From: Podospora pseudoanserina
Taxonomy: Eukaryota; Ascomycota; Sordariomycetes; Sordariales; Podosporaceae
DNA length: 64,000 nucleotides
Reading direction: 5' to 3'
Assembly (NCBI RefSeq): GCF_035222485.1
Contig: NC_085922.1
Span: 3,673,001 to 3,737,000, forward strand
Each line of letters begins with the position of its first letter. Position 1 is the first letter of the stretch. A program made the position numbers and the translations under genes. A model generated the notes under the pieces. It saw nothing but the letters and a program-made list of their open reading frames with translations, did not search any database and was not told where the DNA came from. Shown here piece by piece: positions 46,404 to 57,891 of this stretch.

Positions 46404-49190
46404 ATGGACTCACTCGCCGAAGAGATAGGCAAGTCGCCATACTGGATCACAGCCTTGATTAGTGTTCACCAATATGGGCTTGATCTTCTGCAGCAGATTC
46501 AGTCCGGTGCCGCAGTTGACATCCCCACGGCTACCCGAACAATCGACAAGTTCGAGGCGTTAGCTTCCACATGTTTCAACGCGTACGACAATGAATTCAT
46601 TCTCTTTGTAACCGGCTCAGGCGCGAGTCTTGGTAGTCTTATGACAACCATTTGGGAGCTGAAGCGCGCCGTGTTTTCTCAGCGGACGACGTCTCGGTCA
46701 GAAGTTTTCAATGTGTGTCTGTTTTGCGCTTGGGCTTTGAGGCGGGTTGGGAATGGAATTGTTGGTATGTGAGAGTGAGTGCCTTGACTCCTAAGTTGAC
46801 TGTTCTCTGACAAGAATCTAGGAAAGTATTCTTGGAGTTCGTGGCAGGGGTCGCAATGGATTGCTAACAGTTACCTCTGTGCCATTGACAACTGGCCTGA
46901 CTTTCCCGCCTTGAAGCGTCAGCTCGGGGGGTGGCTGTGATTTGTGTCGTTATCTGAAGGACAGGATAGAGAAAAAGGGGGTGGATTCGAATCCACTTCG
47001 TCCTAGATCGGAAAACACGAAAGTTGGGGTCTGGATTGAGTTCCGTTATGTGCCCCGAAAGGCAACCGGGAACGACGTTCGACCAGAGCTGACACATGCT
47101 CTTGAATATGGCTCGGTGTTTCTGTCAACTACCTCCCCATGGTATTCGACGCCTGTGTGGCAGTTTATGGTGGAATATAGGAATAGTAAGTCAAGCATCA
47201 CATCTACCAGATTTATCTCTTCGTCTAACTGCCTCTTCTGTTCAAGAGCAAGTCGCAGACGAGTTACAAATCTTCTCCCCACCACAGCAGGAGCCATGGT
47301 CAGCCCCCAATATCAGCTTCACCCAATCCATCCTCAACGCAGCACGACCAGCAACCACGAAATTCAAACCAACCCGCCTCCTCTCCCTCCCCACATCCCC
47401 CAGCTCGGCCATCAAACTCACCACCACCACCCACATCCCCCATCCCATCCAATACGCAGCCCTAAGCTACTGTTGGGGTCCCTCTTCAGACGCGATCCAG
47501 CAAACAACCCTCACAACCTCCTCCCTCCCCTCCCGTATGACCGGCATTCCCCTTTCCGACCTCTCCCCTGTCATGCTTGACGCAGTAAAGGTCTGCCGCT
47601 CCCTTGGCATCCCTTACCTCTGGATCGACGCTTTATGTATCATCCAGGACAGCAAGACAGACTGGGAGTTTGAGTCACAACAAATGGCGCGGATCTATGA
47701 ACATTCTTACCTTACCATCTGCACCGCGTGTTCGTCATTCTGTCTGGAGGGGTTCCTGTCCAAGCGAGCTGTTTACCCTGAATATAGGTACACATCCCCT
47801 GCCAAGGGCATAGTTAACGGGGTGTTTACACTCCGATCAGTGCCCAGCAACAGCGATGGGACGCTGGCAGCAAAGGCATCCTCCCCACCGCTAGAGCAGG
47901 ATCTATCCGTCACGAGCTGGAGCGAAAGGGGGTGGGTATTTCAGGAAGGGGCCATGTCCACCAGCAAATTATTCTTCGGCAAGTCGATGCTTCACGTCCA
48001 AACCAACTCTCTTGTCCTCTCCGAAAACGGCCACCAATCTGAAGTAAAAGCCAACAACAACCACGACGACCGCAACACATCACCCAACACCACCCCCCTT
48101 TCCCTCCTCCCCCTCCCCCTCCTTCACGGCGACAAGACCAACAACCGCTACGACCTCTGGCTATCCGTCGTCGTGAAATTCGTGCACTCGAAATGGACAA
48201 TAGAAGAGGACCTCCTCCCCGGTTTGTCCGGTCCGGCCTCCAGATTCAACGACATCCTGCCCCCCGACGACGCCTACCTCGCGGGACACTGGCGGTCCGA
48301 CCTCCACGCCAGCCTCCTCTGGGTCGCCGGCCGCCGTGGTCACCACCCCCGTCCCAACACCCTCCCATCGCTGCTGCAATCCCTCCAAAAAGGCAACCCC
48401 CTCCGCTGCCCCAGCTGGTCCCGGCACAGGCCGCAGGGACGACATCTTCCGCTTCGTGCACGGCCTACCCGACGGGAGGAAATGTCGTGTCCGAACCCAC
48501 CTGCGGCCGGAGTTCAGCCTAGTCAAATCAAACGTGCAAGCGGAGGGGGTGTGAACCCTTTGGGAGGCTGACCCCGGAGGTCAGCTCGCTCGGTCGTTTC
48601 CGGGAAGGTCATTCCCATGTCAGACGTCCTCCCTCCCTGACAAACCCAAATGGGAGTTCACCACCGAGAGCGCGGAGTGGCGGTGCGCAAACGCCGAAAG
48701 GGGATACCTCATCATGGTGTCGCATGACTGGGATGATGATGCTGCTTGTGGATCTAACCCAGCGGTGACGACAGAGGAGGAATTGTCAAAGATCAAGCTG
48801 CTTCTGCTGTCGAGCTGCTGCTCGTTGTCCGAGTTGCCTGCTGGCAGCATCAAACCAGGTGCAGAAGCAACGACCAAAATTCTCTTTCCAACAGAACACA
48901 GCGAGACATTTCTCGACGACCCGGACTTTCAGTCGGGAGGGGGGTGGGGGGGGGACTTGCTCGTTTTGTCAGGACCAAAAACACAAGAGAGATGTCTGGG
49001 GTCTGTTGCTCTATCCAGCTGACTCACAAGGGAGGCACTACAGGGTGGGCATCTTTTACTCTCGTGCTCAGCACGGTGGCTCGGAAGTGTTCAACAAGGC
49101 AGAAACGTGCGAGGTTGAACGCACAAGAGAGAGCCGAGCACGGGGAGAAAACATCACTGGAGACCAAGAACAAGTAACGGCCAAAATGCC
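46404..49190 (+). pseudogene. HET-domain (heterokaryon incompatibility-type) gene, broken
   Basis: An N-terminal region of about 159 codons starts at the ATG at 46404 and contains one ordinary intron (46765-46821). A second block follows, with an intron at 47186-47246, and carries the HET domain itself: YAALSYCWGPSSDA, IPYLWIDALCIIQDSKTDW, ARIYEHSYLTICTAC and SERGWVFQEGAMSTSKLFFG. Sequence like the usual HET C-terminal region continues to about 49.19 kb. The parts lie in more than one frame: one break in the N-terminal third and several in the C-terminal third, so no intact product is expected. HET proteins trigger cell death or growth arrest on non-self fusion, and such genes are often inactive alleles. 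Homopolymer assembly errors could explain part of this. The domain identity is sure; whether the gene is dead in the organism is less so. Confidence 0.8.
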
Positions 49191-49370
49191 AATATATTTC
49201 CTCCACGACCGACCCAAACGGTGGCCTGGTACACCCGGCATTCGAGATCAACTCCGCTCCATTTATGTAACAGATATGTCCCTCTGCTTGATATTGTTTT
49301 TTTAAAATCCAAGTCCAAAAAAAACTGCATTCACCCCCACCAAGTGAAGGAGCAAGCAAAAAAAGCAAGC

Positions 49371-51818
49371 TTAGAAGCGCAAGTCCCAGCCAATGACAGG
49401 TCCAATCTTGGGCAGCTCATCAGCAACGCTCTGCACGTCCTTGTCGCCACGGCCGCTCAGGCAAATGACAACGTCCTCGCCCTTCTTCATGGTCTTGGCG
49501 AGCTCAATGGCGCCCCAGATACCGTGGGAAGACTCAAGGGCGGGAATGATACCCTCCAGCTGACTCATCAGACGGAAACCAATAAAGGCCTGGGCATCAG
49601 TGCAAGCAATGAACTTGGCACGCTCGGTATCCTTCCAGTTAGACAACTCGGGGCCGACGCCGGGGTAGTCGAGACCGGCGGAGACGGAGTGGGTCTCGTC
49701 GATCTGGCCGTGCTCGTTCTGGAGGATGTAGGTCCGGACGCCGTGGAGAACACCCTTGGAGCCAGCAGTGAGAGTAGCACTGTGGCGAAGGGTATCGACA
49801 CCGTCACCACCAGCCTCCACGCCCAACATCTTAACGCTCCTGTCCTCGGCGAAGGGGTAGAACATGCCGACGGCGTTGGAGCCGCCACCGACGCAAGCAA
49901 CGACGGCATCGGGGAGCTTGCCACGCTTCTCGAGCATCTGCTGCTTGGTCTCTCTGCCAATGACGGACTGGAAGGTGCGGACAATGGTGGGGAAGGGGTG
50001 GGGACCGATGGCAGATCCAATGATGTAATGGGTGTCCTCGAGGTTGACGACCCAAGAGCGGAGAGCCTCGTTGACGGCGTCGCGGAGGGTGCGACTGCCA
50101 GCCTCGACGGCAACGACCTTGGCGCCGAGAAGCTTCATGCGGAACACATTAAGAGCCTGGCGGCGAACATCCTCAGCACCCATGAAGACGGTGCACTCCA
50201 TGCCGAACTTAGCACAGACGGTAGCTGTGGCTACACCGTGCTGGCCGGCACCGGTCTCGGCAATAATCTTGGTCTTGCCCAATCTCCTGGCGAGAAGAAG
50301 CTGACCGAGGGCATTGTTGATCTTGTGGGAACCGGTGTGGTTGAGATCCTCTCTCTTAAGCCAGATGTTCGCACCACCAGCGTGTTCCGTCAGGCGCTCA
50401 GCAAGATGGAGGTGACCGGGGCGGCCCATCCAGGGGTAGTGAGAGCGGTACTCCTCCCAGAAAGCCGGGTCATCTTTGATCTTGTTGAAGCCGTCCTCAA
50501 GCTCGGAAAGGCAGTCCATCAGGGACTCGGGGACGTACTGGCCACCAAACTCGCCGAAACGCTTGGGGAGATCAGAGTTGATCATGTCGAGCTGGGCAAC
50601 AAGGTCATCCGTCTCCTTGATGACAGCATCCACGGACACATCTCCAGTCTCCTGAGCACCGTTGATGGCCTCGAGAATGCCAACCTCGCGGGTGGCCTCC
50701 TCCTCGGGGGAGGTGGTGCGACCGCAAAGGTAACCGCAGTACTCCTGGACAGCCTTGTTGATCTCGTTCTCGGCGGCGTTCATAATGGTAGTAACAATCT
50801 GACTGCCGACGACAACACCATCTGCAAGCTGAGACACGGACTGGAAGTGATCGCGAGTGCTGACACCGAAACCAACGGCCGCGGGCTTGTCGCCACTGTA
50901 CTTCTTCACACGGGCGAGGAGCTCCGGCAAGTGAGCGTTCAGGGTGCCACTAGCACCGGTGACGCCCTGGCGAGAGACGACGTAGATGAAGGAGTCGGCG
51001 AGCTGGCAGAGGATACGCATGCGGGCATCCGAGGTGGCGGGAGCAATGAGGGGGACGTAGGAGAGACCGCCGCGGGTGCAGAGTCTGCGGAAGGAGACGG
51101 CCTCCTCGGGGGGCAGATCGACAATGATGAAGCCATTGACACCGGCTTCCTTGCAGTCCTTGAGGAGACGCTCCTCGCCGTAACTGAGGAGGGGGTTGTA
51201 GTAGCCCATGAGGAGAATGGGAGCCTTGAGGCCACGCTTGCGGGCCACGCGGACCATGTCGAGGACGCCCTCGGTGGTCACGCCATGCTGGAGAGCGATC
51301 TGTGTGTTTTCTCGTCAGTGGCTTGTTCGCCGCTCGTCGAGAAATACGCTGGGCAAGGTAAGCTTACAGTGTTGGCAGTCTGGATTGTAGGGCCATCGGC
51401 AATTGGGTCAGAGAACGGAACGCCGAGCTCAATAACATCTGTTGGCGACAAGTTAACGGTTTTGTGTCTTTCAGTGGCAGCACAAAAAGGAAGAATATTT
51501 GCATACCGGCGCCGCCCTTCTCCATAGCCAGAAGGACATCGGGAGTGGCTGCGGGGTTGGGGAAACCGGCCGTGACATAGGTGACAAGGGCAGACTGTGG
51601 TTGTGAATAGAACAGGTCAGCAATTGGCTCTCTCTTGTTTGTTCTTGAACAGCCGTTCCCCGTTCTTCCCTGTTCCCCGGATTCCGGGATTCAGGCCGTT
51701 GGGATATCCAAAATAAAAAAAATAAAAAATAAAAATGGCGGGGTTGTTGAGTGGTGGGAAAGTTACTGACCCTGTTCTGCGCCCTGCAGCGAGCAAACGT
51801 CTGCTTGAGGCCTTCCAT
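49371..51818 (-). CDS. trp-3: Tryptophan synthase, bifunctional alpha-beta chain
   Basis: Predicted 711 aa from exons 51818-51771, 51594-51507, 51438-51368 and 51299-49371; the introns are 176, 68 and 68 nt. It catalyses the last two steps of tryptophan synthesis in the cytosol: indole from indole-3-glycerol phosphate (alpha), then condensation with serine (beta, PLP). The alpha domain comes first. Its catalytic Glu49 and Asp60 ([17 protein letters not shown]) fall at the same numbers as in E. coli TrpA. The beta domain starts near residue 305 ([17 protein letters not shown]), the PLP lysine is in [10 protein letters not shown] (about residue 396), and the cofactor phosphate loop is [10 protein letters not shown]. 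The fused alpha-beta order and length match Neurospora trp-3 and yeast TRP5. The three short first exons are typical of the gene in filamentous ascomycetes. Confidence 0.96.
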
Positions 51819-52692
51819 ATTGAATGAATGCGCGTGCTGGCAATCGAGAGACCAATTGGGTGGGAAGGAGAAGGAAGGTCGGGATTCAACAGCAGAAATA
51901 TGTCAACAAGTTTCTCCCCGGGTTCTGCTTCTGTCTTTGTTTGGAGTTGTGGTTGAAGGGGGAGGCGAGTCATAACCTCATATCAGCGGCACCCCCCCTG
52001 TAAAGTGGCAGAAAATTAGCGGAGCCCTTCTGGGGGTTGAGTCACCGCCCCCTCCTCCAGTGCCCCTCTCGACCGCAGTGCGTGCTGCAGTCTCGCCCCC
52101 GTCACCGAACATGGAATTTTTCTGCCGGCTCGCCACGACCTGGGCCTTCCCCGATTGCGGAGGCCATGTCCCGCGATGCCTGAAGAGGCCACGGCGCCGG
52201 TCATCACGACCCGAGGTGCCGGAGATCGTGGATACTTGCGGACAAGCCCGTCATCAAAAAGACAACACAATGGGTTTATTCAAGTCCACTTTGGGATCTC
52301 ACAAAGAAAAAGGCATTTCGATTGCACAGATCCAACTCAAACTGGGCTTCATATATATACCAAGTATCTTATATCTTGCCCGTTGGAGTCCCAGCAATCA
52401 GGGGATCTCACATAAATCGCAACAACAACAAGTAAATGCATGCCGGATGTCTTTTTTGATGATCTGGGTCTGTCTGCCAATCTACCGAGGTATATATATT
52501 GGAACGTCTCGCTATCCAAACGCCTTACCAACCATGCAAGCAACAAAAGAAACCAAGAGTGAAACGGAAAGAAAAAAAAAGAAAAAAATATTAAATGACC
52601 GAGTACATCGGCGGTGGTTGTCCCAGCCCAGCTCCAGAGGACGAGCTCTCCTCATAACTGCCCCCATTGATATCCTTCTTCTCCCGCCGTCC
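51819..52692. other. Intergenic, 0.9 kb
   Basis: Promoter of trp-3 and 3' flank of PRM1. The plus-strand frame that crosses it is antisense shadow of PRM1. No TGACTCA-type Gcn4/CPC1 site was noticed near the trp-3 start, although several related TGAGTCA-like strings occur (for example TTGAGTCACC near 52037). Confidence 0.5.
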
Positions 52693-54924
52693 CTATCGGC
52701 CAGAGTACCCGGAATCCTCAACGGTAGGGTAACTGCTCTTTCTCGCATGCGTATTCCACTTCTCCGACTCGACCTTCCCCCTCTTGACGCTCCCGGCATA
52801 AACCACCTCTTGTCGGTAGTCATGATACGCACTCGTCTCTTCCTGCTCGTCTGCCTGGACATCTCGTTGGTGTCGTCTGTTGGCGGCTGTGTCGCCGGGA
52901 GCAAAACTGTTAGGTCTGCTCCCAAACTTCACGCCCCATCTGTCACCGCCCAGACCGCGTGTCTTGTCGTTCTGCGTCATCCTGACCAGCGCGTAGACCA
53001 CACCCCCAAGAACAATGATGACATAAACCAGAAGAAGTGCCAGCGAGATGAGCGCCTCTTGAACGATGCCGCTCTGCAGCTTGCTCACCACCTTGGCCAC
53101 CGCGTCCGTAATCTCATCCGTCGTGACACTAGCAGGCGTAGCCAGGAAGCTGGTCAGCTCACCGTCGCCATTGACGCTGTCGTTGGCTCCGGCACTGAAC
53201 ATATCATTGCGGAAGAGCGGCAGCGTCACCTTGGCGTGGTCATGCACCCACGTCAGCCCCTTCTCAACCGTGTCAATCTTTCGCAAAATGACACAGCCAA
53301 CGATGTCCCTGGCCACGTTGAACAGAACGGTGTCTTTGAAGACAGCCTCGACCGCCTTGCTGATCTCGTCTTCAAAGGTGTTGAGAGTGTTGTTGACGGC
53401 CTTCGTGGCGTTGGTGACGTAACCGAGGACGTCGTTGTTGATGTCGTTCTGCAGACCCAGGATCACTCCGTTCGCACCATCCGACCAGTCCGTCGAGACA
53501 GCCTGTAATGTGCCAACAACATCTTCGGCAAAGTTGCCGACTTGAGTAGCGAGCTCCGGAGCCTTATTCTGGACAGCCCTCAGCATCAAGTACTGGCAGA
53601 AGCAGCTAAAGAACCCAGCCATGGCCAAGGCAAGAACGAACAGCGCCGGCAGCGAAGTGGCATAGGCCACCGTCCACCGCGCCAGAAGGTGGTTCCTGCC
53701 AGTCATCCTGAACCGCTTCCCAAGCCAGATTCCCGCACCAGCAGTCATCGGCCGGCCAGCAATATAGACCACATCCATCGGGTCGTAGCCATGCTCGGTA
53801 AATACTCTGGCCCTCTCCTTCTCCTTTCTCCAGCGGCGAATCTCAATCCAGCCCACGAGGATGATGGCCAGAACGGCCAGAATAGGGATGGCTACCAAGA
53901 AGGCAATTTTGGCTTTGGCGATGATCTCGAAGAGCGATTGGAAAAAGTCGTTGAGGAACGAGTTGGACGAGCAGAATGAGAGAGCCTGCTTCTGCGCAAC
54001 GGGGAAGACGGTCTTGTCGAATTGGTAGTTGCCAAAGCTGGAGTTGAGCTGCTCTCTGACGAACTGGAACGGGATGCCAATGGCGTTCTTGGTGAAATTC
54101 TCTACCTGGTCGAAGGTAGGCACCTTCTTGTCGAGCTTGACGATGCTATCAACCATATCCGTCGAGTTGATGTTGATGTCCTTGAGGTCGGCAAGGGGGC
54201 GGCTGATGTCAATCTTAGGAATCGAAATGGGGCCGATCAAGTTGCCTGCGAAATTGCCGACTGCATCACCGACGTTCTCGAGAGCTTTCTGTACATCCTC
54301 AATAGTCTCTGAAATCTGACCAGTGAGGGTGCCAATGGCATCGTTCATGAACTTTGTTGCCGCCTCGATGCCCTTAGCGCCAACCTCGAGGGCACCGTGG
54401 ATAAGAGCTGCAATGAGACAGGCCCATGTGCCAACGTACATGTTGATGACAAAGTAAACCAGGTTCTCGACCCCAGTGAGGATCAACATCAGGATCTGAA
54501 CCATGGCAGAAACAGCCTTCTCAATTCCCTCCGCCGCCATCGAGTTGACACCCACAGACAAGTAATGAGGCATAGACGCCATGGCACTCCCGACATCTTC
54601 GACCTTGGTGCATGCTGAGAGGGCTTTGACTTTGGCATCGCCGATATTGTCGTTGAGGCTGCCGGTGAGGAGGAGGACGCGGACGAGGACGAGGATGAGG
54701 AGAACGGTCCAGCGGTTGAACCAGAGCTGAGAGAGCCTGGCGCGGAGGCCGAGGTAAGGAGTGACGGTGGGATCGGTGTGGGCGTGTGGTTGAAGCTTGG
54801 GAGCTGCCTGATTTTGCTGACTTCTATCGAGGTCGATCACCTCCCAGGAGTTGGCGTTGAGGCTGGCGGGAACAGGTGGCACCGTGGTTGGCCCTCCGGC
54901 CCTGCCCTTCTCGTCGTAGGTCAT
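52693..54924 (-). CDS. PRM1: Plasma membrane fusion protein PRM1
   Basis: Intronless gene of 743 aa. Prm1 acts at the cell-cell contact zone during mating and, in filamentous fungi, also in vegetative hyphal fusion. Hydrophobic segments lie near residues 68-92 (WTVLLILVLVRVLLLTGSL), 140-165, 360-385 (FLVAIPILAVLAIILVGW), 445-475 and 650-675 (LALLLVYVIIVLGGVVYAL). Two large extracellular loops between them carry Asn-X-Ser/Thr sites and the family cysteines (SFCSSNSF, IVGCVILRK). The length and topology match Neurospora PRM-1. The C-terminal 70 residues are polar and cytosolic. The start ATG is followed by a charged, Pro-rich cytosolic N-terminus without a signal peptide, as expected. Confidence 0.92.
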   Translation of the reverse strand: MTYDEKGRAGGPTTVPPVPASLNANSWEVIDLDRSQQNQAAPKLQPHAHTDPTVTPYLGLRARLSQLWFNRWTVLLILVLVRVLLLTGSLNDNIGDAKVKALSACTKVEDVGSAMASMPHYLSVGVNSMAAEGIEKAVSAMVQILMLILTGVENLVYFVINMYVGTWACLIAALIHGALEVGAKGIEAATKFMNDAIGTLTGQISETIEDVQKALENVGDAVGNFAGNLIGPISIPKIDISRPLADLKDININSTDMVDSIVKLDKKVPTFDQVENFTKNAIGIPFQFVREQLNSSFGNYQFDKTVFPVAQKQALSFCSSNSFLNDFFQSLFEIIAKAKIAFLVAIPILAVLAIILVGWIEIRRWRKEKERARVFTEHGYDPMDVVYIAGRPMTAGAGIWLGKRFRMTGRNHLLARWTVAYATSLPALFVLALAMAGFFSCFCQYLMLRAVQNKAPELATQVGNFAEDVVGTLQAVSTDWSDGANGVILGLQNDINNDVLGYVTNATKAVNNTLNTFEDEISKAVEAVFKDTVLFNVARDIVGCVILRKIDTVEKGLTWVHDHAKVTLPLFRNDMFSAGANDSVNGDGELTSFLATPASVTTDEITDAVAKVVSKLQSGIVQEALISLALLLVYVIIVLGGVVYALVRMTQNDKTRGLGGDRWGVKFGSRPNSFAPGDTAANRRHQRDVQADEQEETSAYHDYRQEVVYAGSVKRGKVESEKWNTHARKSSYPTVEDSGYSGR

Positions 54925-56649
54925 TTTGTTGCAAGGAAACTAGTGAAGGTATCTTGATCCAGCCAAGAATAATGGATTGTTGTGTATCGTGTGTCTCGTT
55001 GCCGTATGTATGTATGTACCTCGATGATATCGTTGATGAGTATGGAAACCGAAATAGGAAACTGAGCAGCAAATAAGAAGTCAAGGAAATGGAAAAAGAA
55101 AATGACAGAAGAAAAATGACAGACTCAAGCAAGCCAGGTGAGCATGATTGAGGGTGAACTGCCACGCGAAACAACAGTGGTGATGGACAATGGAGGAAAA
55201 GAGACAATGGGACTGTGTCGCGAAACAATGACGAGGGGCAGATGTTGACAATAAGAGAAAGCGAATGAATGGTGAATACACGGCCCGCACATGACCCAGG
55301 GCCCCAGACGATAGAGACAGGGCTGCTCTTTGTCGGTGTCGACAAAGCCATACAAGGTGAATTGCGACGCCATCTTGAAGCGCTCGCCTTAAGCGCCGGG
55401 GGCGTGTGAGCCAGTCGTTTCTCCGTCCGGGGTCCTCCGGGGCGGCTGCCGAAACCACGTCGTCAAACTGCGAGGCGACCTCACATGACGGTCAGTCTCT
55501 GTTGATTGAACAGGATAAAGGTAGCTGAACCCGATCTTGTATTCAACGGTCTTGTCACATCGTGGGAGGAACTCTGCGAGATCTGGCATCGGCTGTCACC
55601 AGGGCACTACCCGTCACGGAACCGGAGGATTTTGAGAGTTGAGTGTCCGCATGATTGACTGCTGGTGTTTGTTGTGTTGTGCATATCCATGTGTCTGCTC
55701 TGCGTGCCAGCCCAGTCGTCGCTCATGGCTAGGATGATGATGGAACTTGAAGGAGATGGCGATGCGAAACTGGAGGTGAATTTGTTGTAGTTGCTCAGTT
55801 GTGGTTCAAACCGCACATCGAATGCCAAGCCACACCTGCCTGTTGCCCTGAGGCCAGCCACCCGCCTCACTTGCTGCCCGTTATTCTGCCTTCCAGTATA
55901 TCGTACTTCAATACCTTGAAAGCTGATTCTTCCGATGATTCTCCATTCAACATCTCAACTTACTTACACCATTCAGGTGACTCATCAAGTTGACCTCGCA
56001 GAGATCCCTTCATGAGCCGTCACTCTCGGAGTTGTGCCAAGACGCAAGACCAGACGGACGAGCTTGCCAATTGATTGGCTGACGTTGCTCAGGAACGGCG
56101 GCTACCAGCGATCCACTTTACCGGGGCGGGAGCTGTCAGCCAATCAATTGTCCAAGATCCCTAGCTTTAATTCTCAAAATAGCTTTCTTGCCATCTCTTT
56201 GTTTTCTGAGACCACGCAACAATAACGCCTGGGGTAATTCGGTTTCGTCGGGGATATTATCTCATTCTGGAGCTACTAGTTTATCTCGGTGGCCGAAGCC
56301 AGGACATATCAATGCCATGCGCAACATGAGTGTAGAGAGTCAAAAACAATCTGCAAGGGAACTCGGTAGCAGAGTATTGATTTGATTAGCTGATGGGAGC
56401 AGAGCGAGTGACAGTTTCCAGGTAATGCTTTCTTGTATTTATGCTCACAATAGCTTCGCCATTCTGTTTGGCCTACTCTTCCAGCCAAGAGAGAAATCAT
56501 GTCGATATTCCTAGGGGTAAAGTCGTAAGGCAGCTGGAGCATGTTGAAGAAAAGCTTGAGCAAGATGGACCAAATCGAGACGGACATGTTCAGAAATACA
56601 CGTAAGATGTATACACATAAATTTACATTGCTTCGCATCTGCTCATCCT
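54925..56649. other. Intergenic, 1.7 kb, PRM1 upstream region
   Basis: Presumed PRM1 promoter and leader plus the 3' flank of the bL28m gene. Two short minus-strand frames with good ATGs (55589-55389 and 55373-55125) may be upstream ORFs in a PRM1 leader. A 16-bp inverted repeat with CCAAT cores lies at 56068-56150. Confidence 0.55.
56068..56150. repeat. Perfect 16-bp inverted repeat containing opposed CCAAT boxes
   Basis: CAATTGATTGGCTGAC at 56068-56083 is the exact reverse complement of GTCAGCCAATCAATTG at 56135-56150; the spacer is 51 bp. Each arm holds one CCAAT core, facing opposite ways. It could be a paired CCAAT-factor (Hap complex) site, a cruciform, or the ends of a very short inverted-repeat element. 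Confidence 0.85.
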
Positions 56650-57513
56650 CTACACCTTCGCCTTCTTAGGGGCCTTCTTCGGTGCAGGCTTCTCCTTCAT
56701 GAAGCCCTCATCCTTGGCCACCTCGACCTCGCCCAGTTCGAGAATCTGCTCACTACCTGTCTCCGACAATATGGCATCCGTCTCCTTGATATACGCCTCC
56801 CTGCCCGCCTCATCCACCACCCTCCCATCCGGAAGCACATGCTGCCCAGTCGATGCTTCCGACCCCGTCATACCCAGCTTCTTCTTGGTATAAAACTGAA
56901 TCTGCTTCTGCTCCATTTTGTACCTCTTGTTCTCCTCCCTCACCTGCTTCTCCAACACCCCGTCCACCAACCCCAACTGTTTCCTCTCGGCGGCGAACCT
57001 CTGCTTGACAGCCCTGGTCTGCATGATTCTCCAGCGTAACCTCCAGCCCCACGGACCCAGCTCCTTGATCCTGTTGGACTTGATCCCCAAGAGGTACTCA
57101 TCCAACCCGCCGACTTTGTCAATGGTCCGGAGGACCCGGGTGGTCAGCCTCGTCTGGACCCAGGTGCGGAGGGAGAGGGAAAAGAGGCGCTTGCGGTGGA
57201 CGTTGGGGCGCCATGTTCGACGGGTCTTGATCTCGTTCTTCTCGGAGACGTTGTTGCCGTAGCGGATGGTGGCGTGGCCGTAGAGGCCGGTGTTGGACTG
57301 CTTGTAGTAGAGGCGGGGTCCGAGAGGGTAGGGGGGGGGATGGGGGGCTTGGCCGGTGGGCGAGGGGATGGGGCCGCCAGAAGGTCTGTTTTGGTTGTAG
57401 AGTTGGGAGGGGGTGGTGGAGAAGGAGCGGATGGGGAGGGTGAATGTGCCGGTGGTGGTAGTGGTGGTTGTCGCCGCGCGGAGGCAGGTTCTCGCTGGGA
57501 GGAGGGCTGACAT
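56650..57513 (-). CDS. Mitochondrial large-subunit ribosomal protein bL28m
   Basis: Intronless gene of 287 aa. The frame is open 88 codons upstream, but MSALLPARTCLRAATTT at 57513 starts a typical mitochondrial presequence (basic, Ser/Thr-rich, ending near IRSFSTTPSQLY), so this ATG is chosen. The L28 domain follows: LYGHATIRYGNNVSEKNEIK, TRRTWRPNVHRKRLFSLSL and TRVLRTIDKVGGLDEYLLG, standard for bL28. A long fungal C-terminal extension, helical and Glu/Lys-rich, ends in a Lys/Pro/Ala tail. The poly-Thr stretch in the presequence comes from a GGT/GGTGGTA-type repeat (57452-57480) and may vary in length. It shares a 378-bp divergent promoter with the next gene. Confidence 0.9.
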   Translation of the reverse strand: MSALLPARTCLRAATTTTTTTGTFTLPIRSFSTTPSQLYNQNRPSGGPIPSPTGQAPHPPPYPLGPRLYYKQSNTGLYGHATIRYGNNVSEKNEIKTRRTWRPNVHRKRLFSLSLRTWVQTRLTTRVLRTIDKVGGLDEYLLGIKSNRIKELGPWGWRLRWRIMQTRAVKQRFAAERKQLGLVDGVLEKQVREENKRYKMEQKQIQFYTKKKLGMTGSEASTGQHVLPDGRVVDEAGREAYIKETDAILSETGSEQILELGEVEVAKDEGFMKEKPAPKKAPKKAKV

Positions 57514-57891
57514 TGTGATGTGGTGTGCTGCCCACGGAGGGCAATTTGGTGGTGTGAAGAAGGGAAAAACTATCGCGGTAGCATTGGCTGGGGTCGGGTT
57601 GGTACACGAGGCGCAATTGACGGAGTGGGCGCCCAACTCACAGGCGACTGACGATAGCAGCGACGACGGCGACGGCGACGACGAGGTTGAGCTCCAAAAA
57701 TTCGAGCAGCCGAAATGCATGGGTTGTGGCAGCCGGCGCCGGTTGCCCATGGTTGGGTGTCCAGGAGCTTGGACCACCCACTCTCAGCACTCACTCCCAG
57801 GGACCCTTGTCTCTCACTCATCGCGACTCTCACTCATCGACGACTTACACCTTCTTTCAACTCATTTTTTCAAAATAAAAAAACAGCCAAA
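57514..57891. promoter_or_regulatory. Divergent promoter between bL28m and the coiled-coil gene
   Basis: 378 bp separate two head-to-head ATGs, so both promoters must lie here. A GACGGC/GACGAC trinucleotide run (57659-57685) is present; no TATA box was noticed. Confidence 0.6.

Noticed and set aside
46981-46996. Palindrome GTGGATTCGAATCCAC resembling a tRNA T-arm
   Set aside because: Stem-loop sizes do not fit a T-arm and no acceptor or anticodon arm is near; it lies in the HET gene remnant.
49221-51527. 768-codon plus-strand frame
   Set aside because: It is the antisense of trp-3; codon bias of a GC-rich highly expressed gene keeps the opposite strand open. No domain.
52060-53508. 482-codon plus-strand frame
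   Set aside because: Its second half is antisense to PRM1, the first half is random intergenic sequence.
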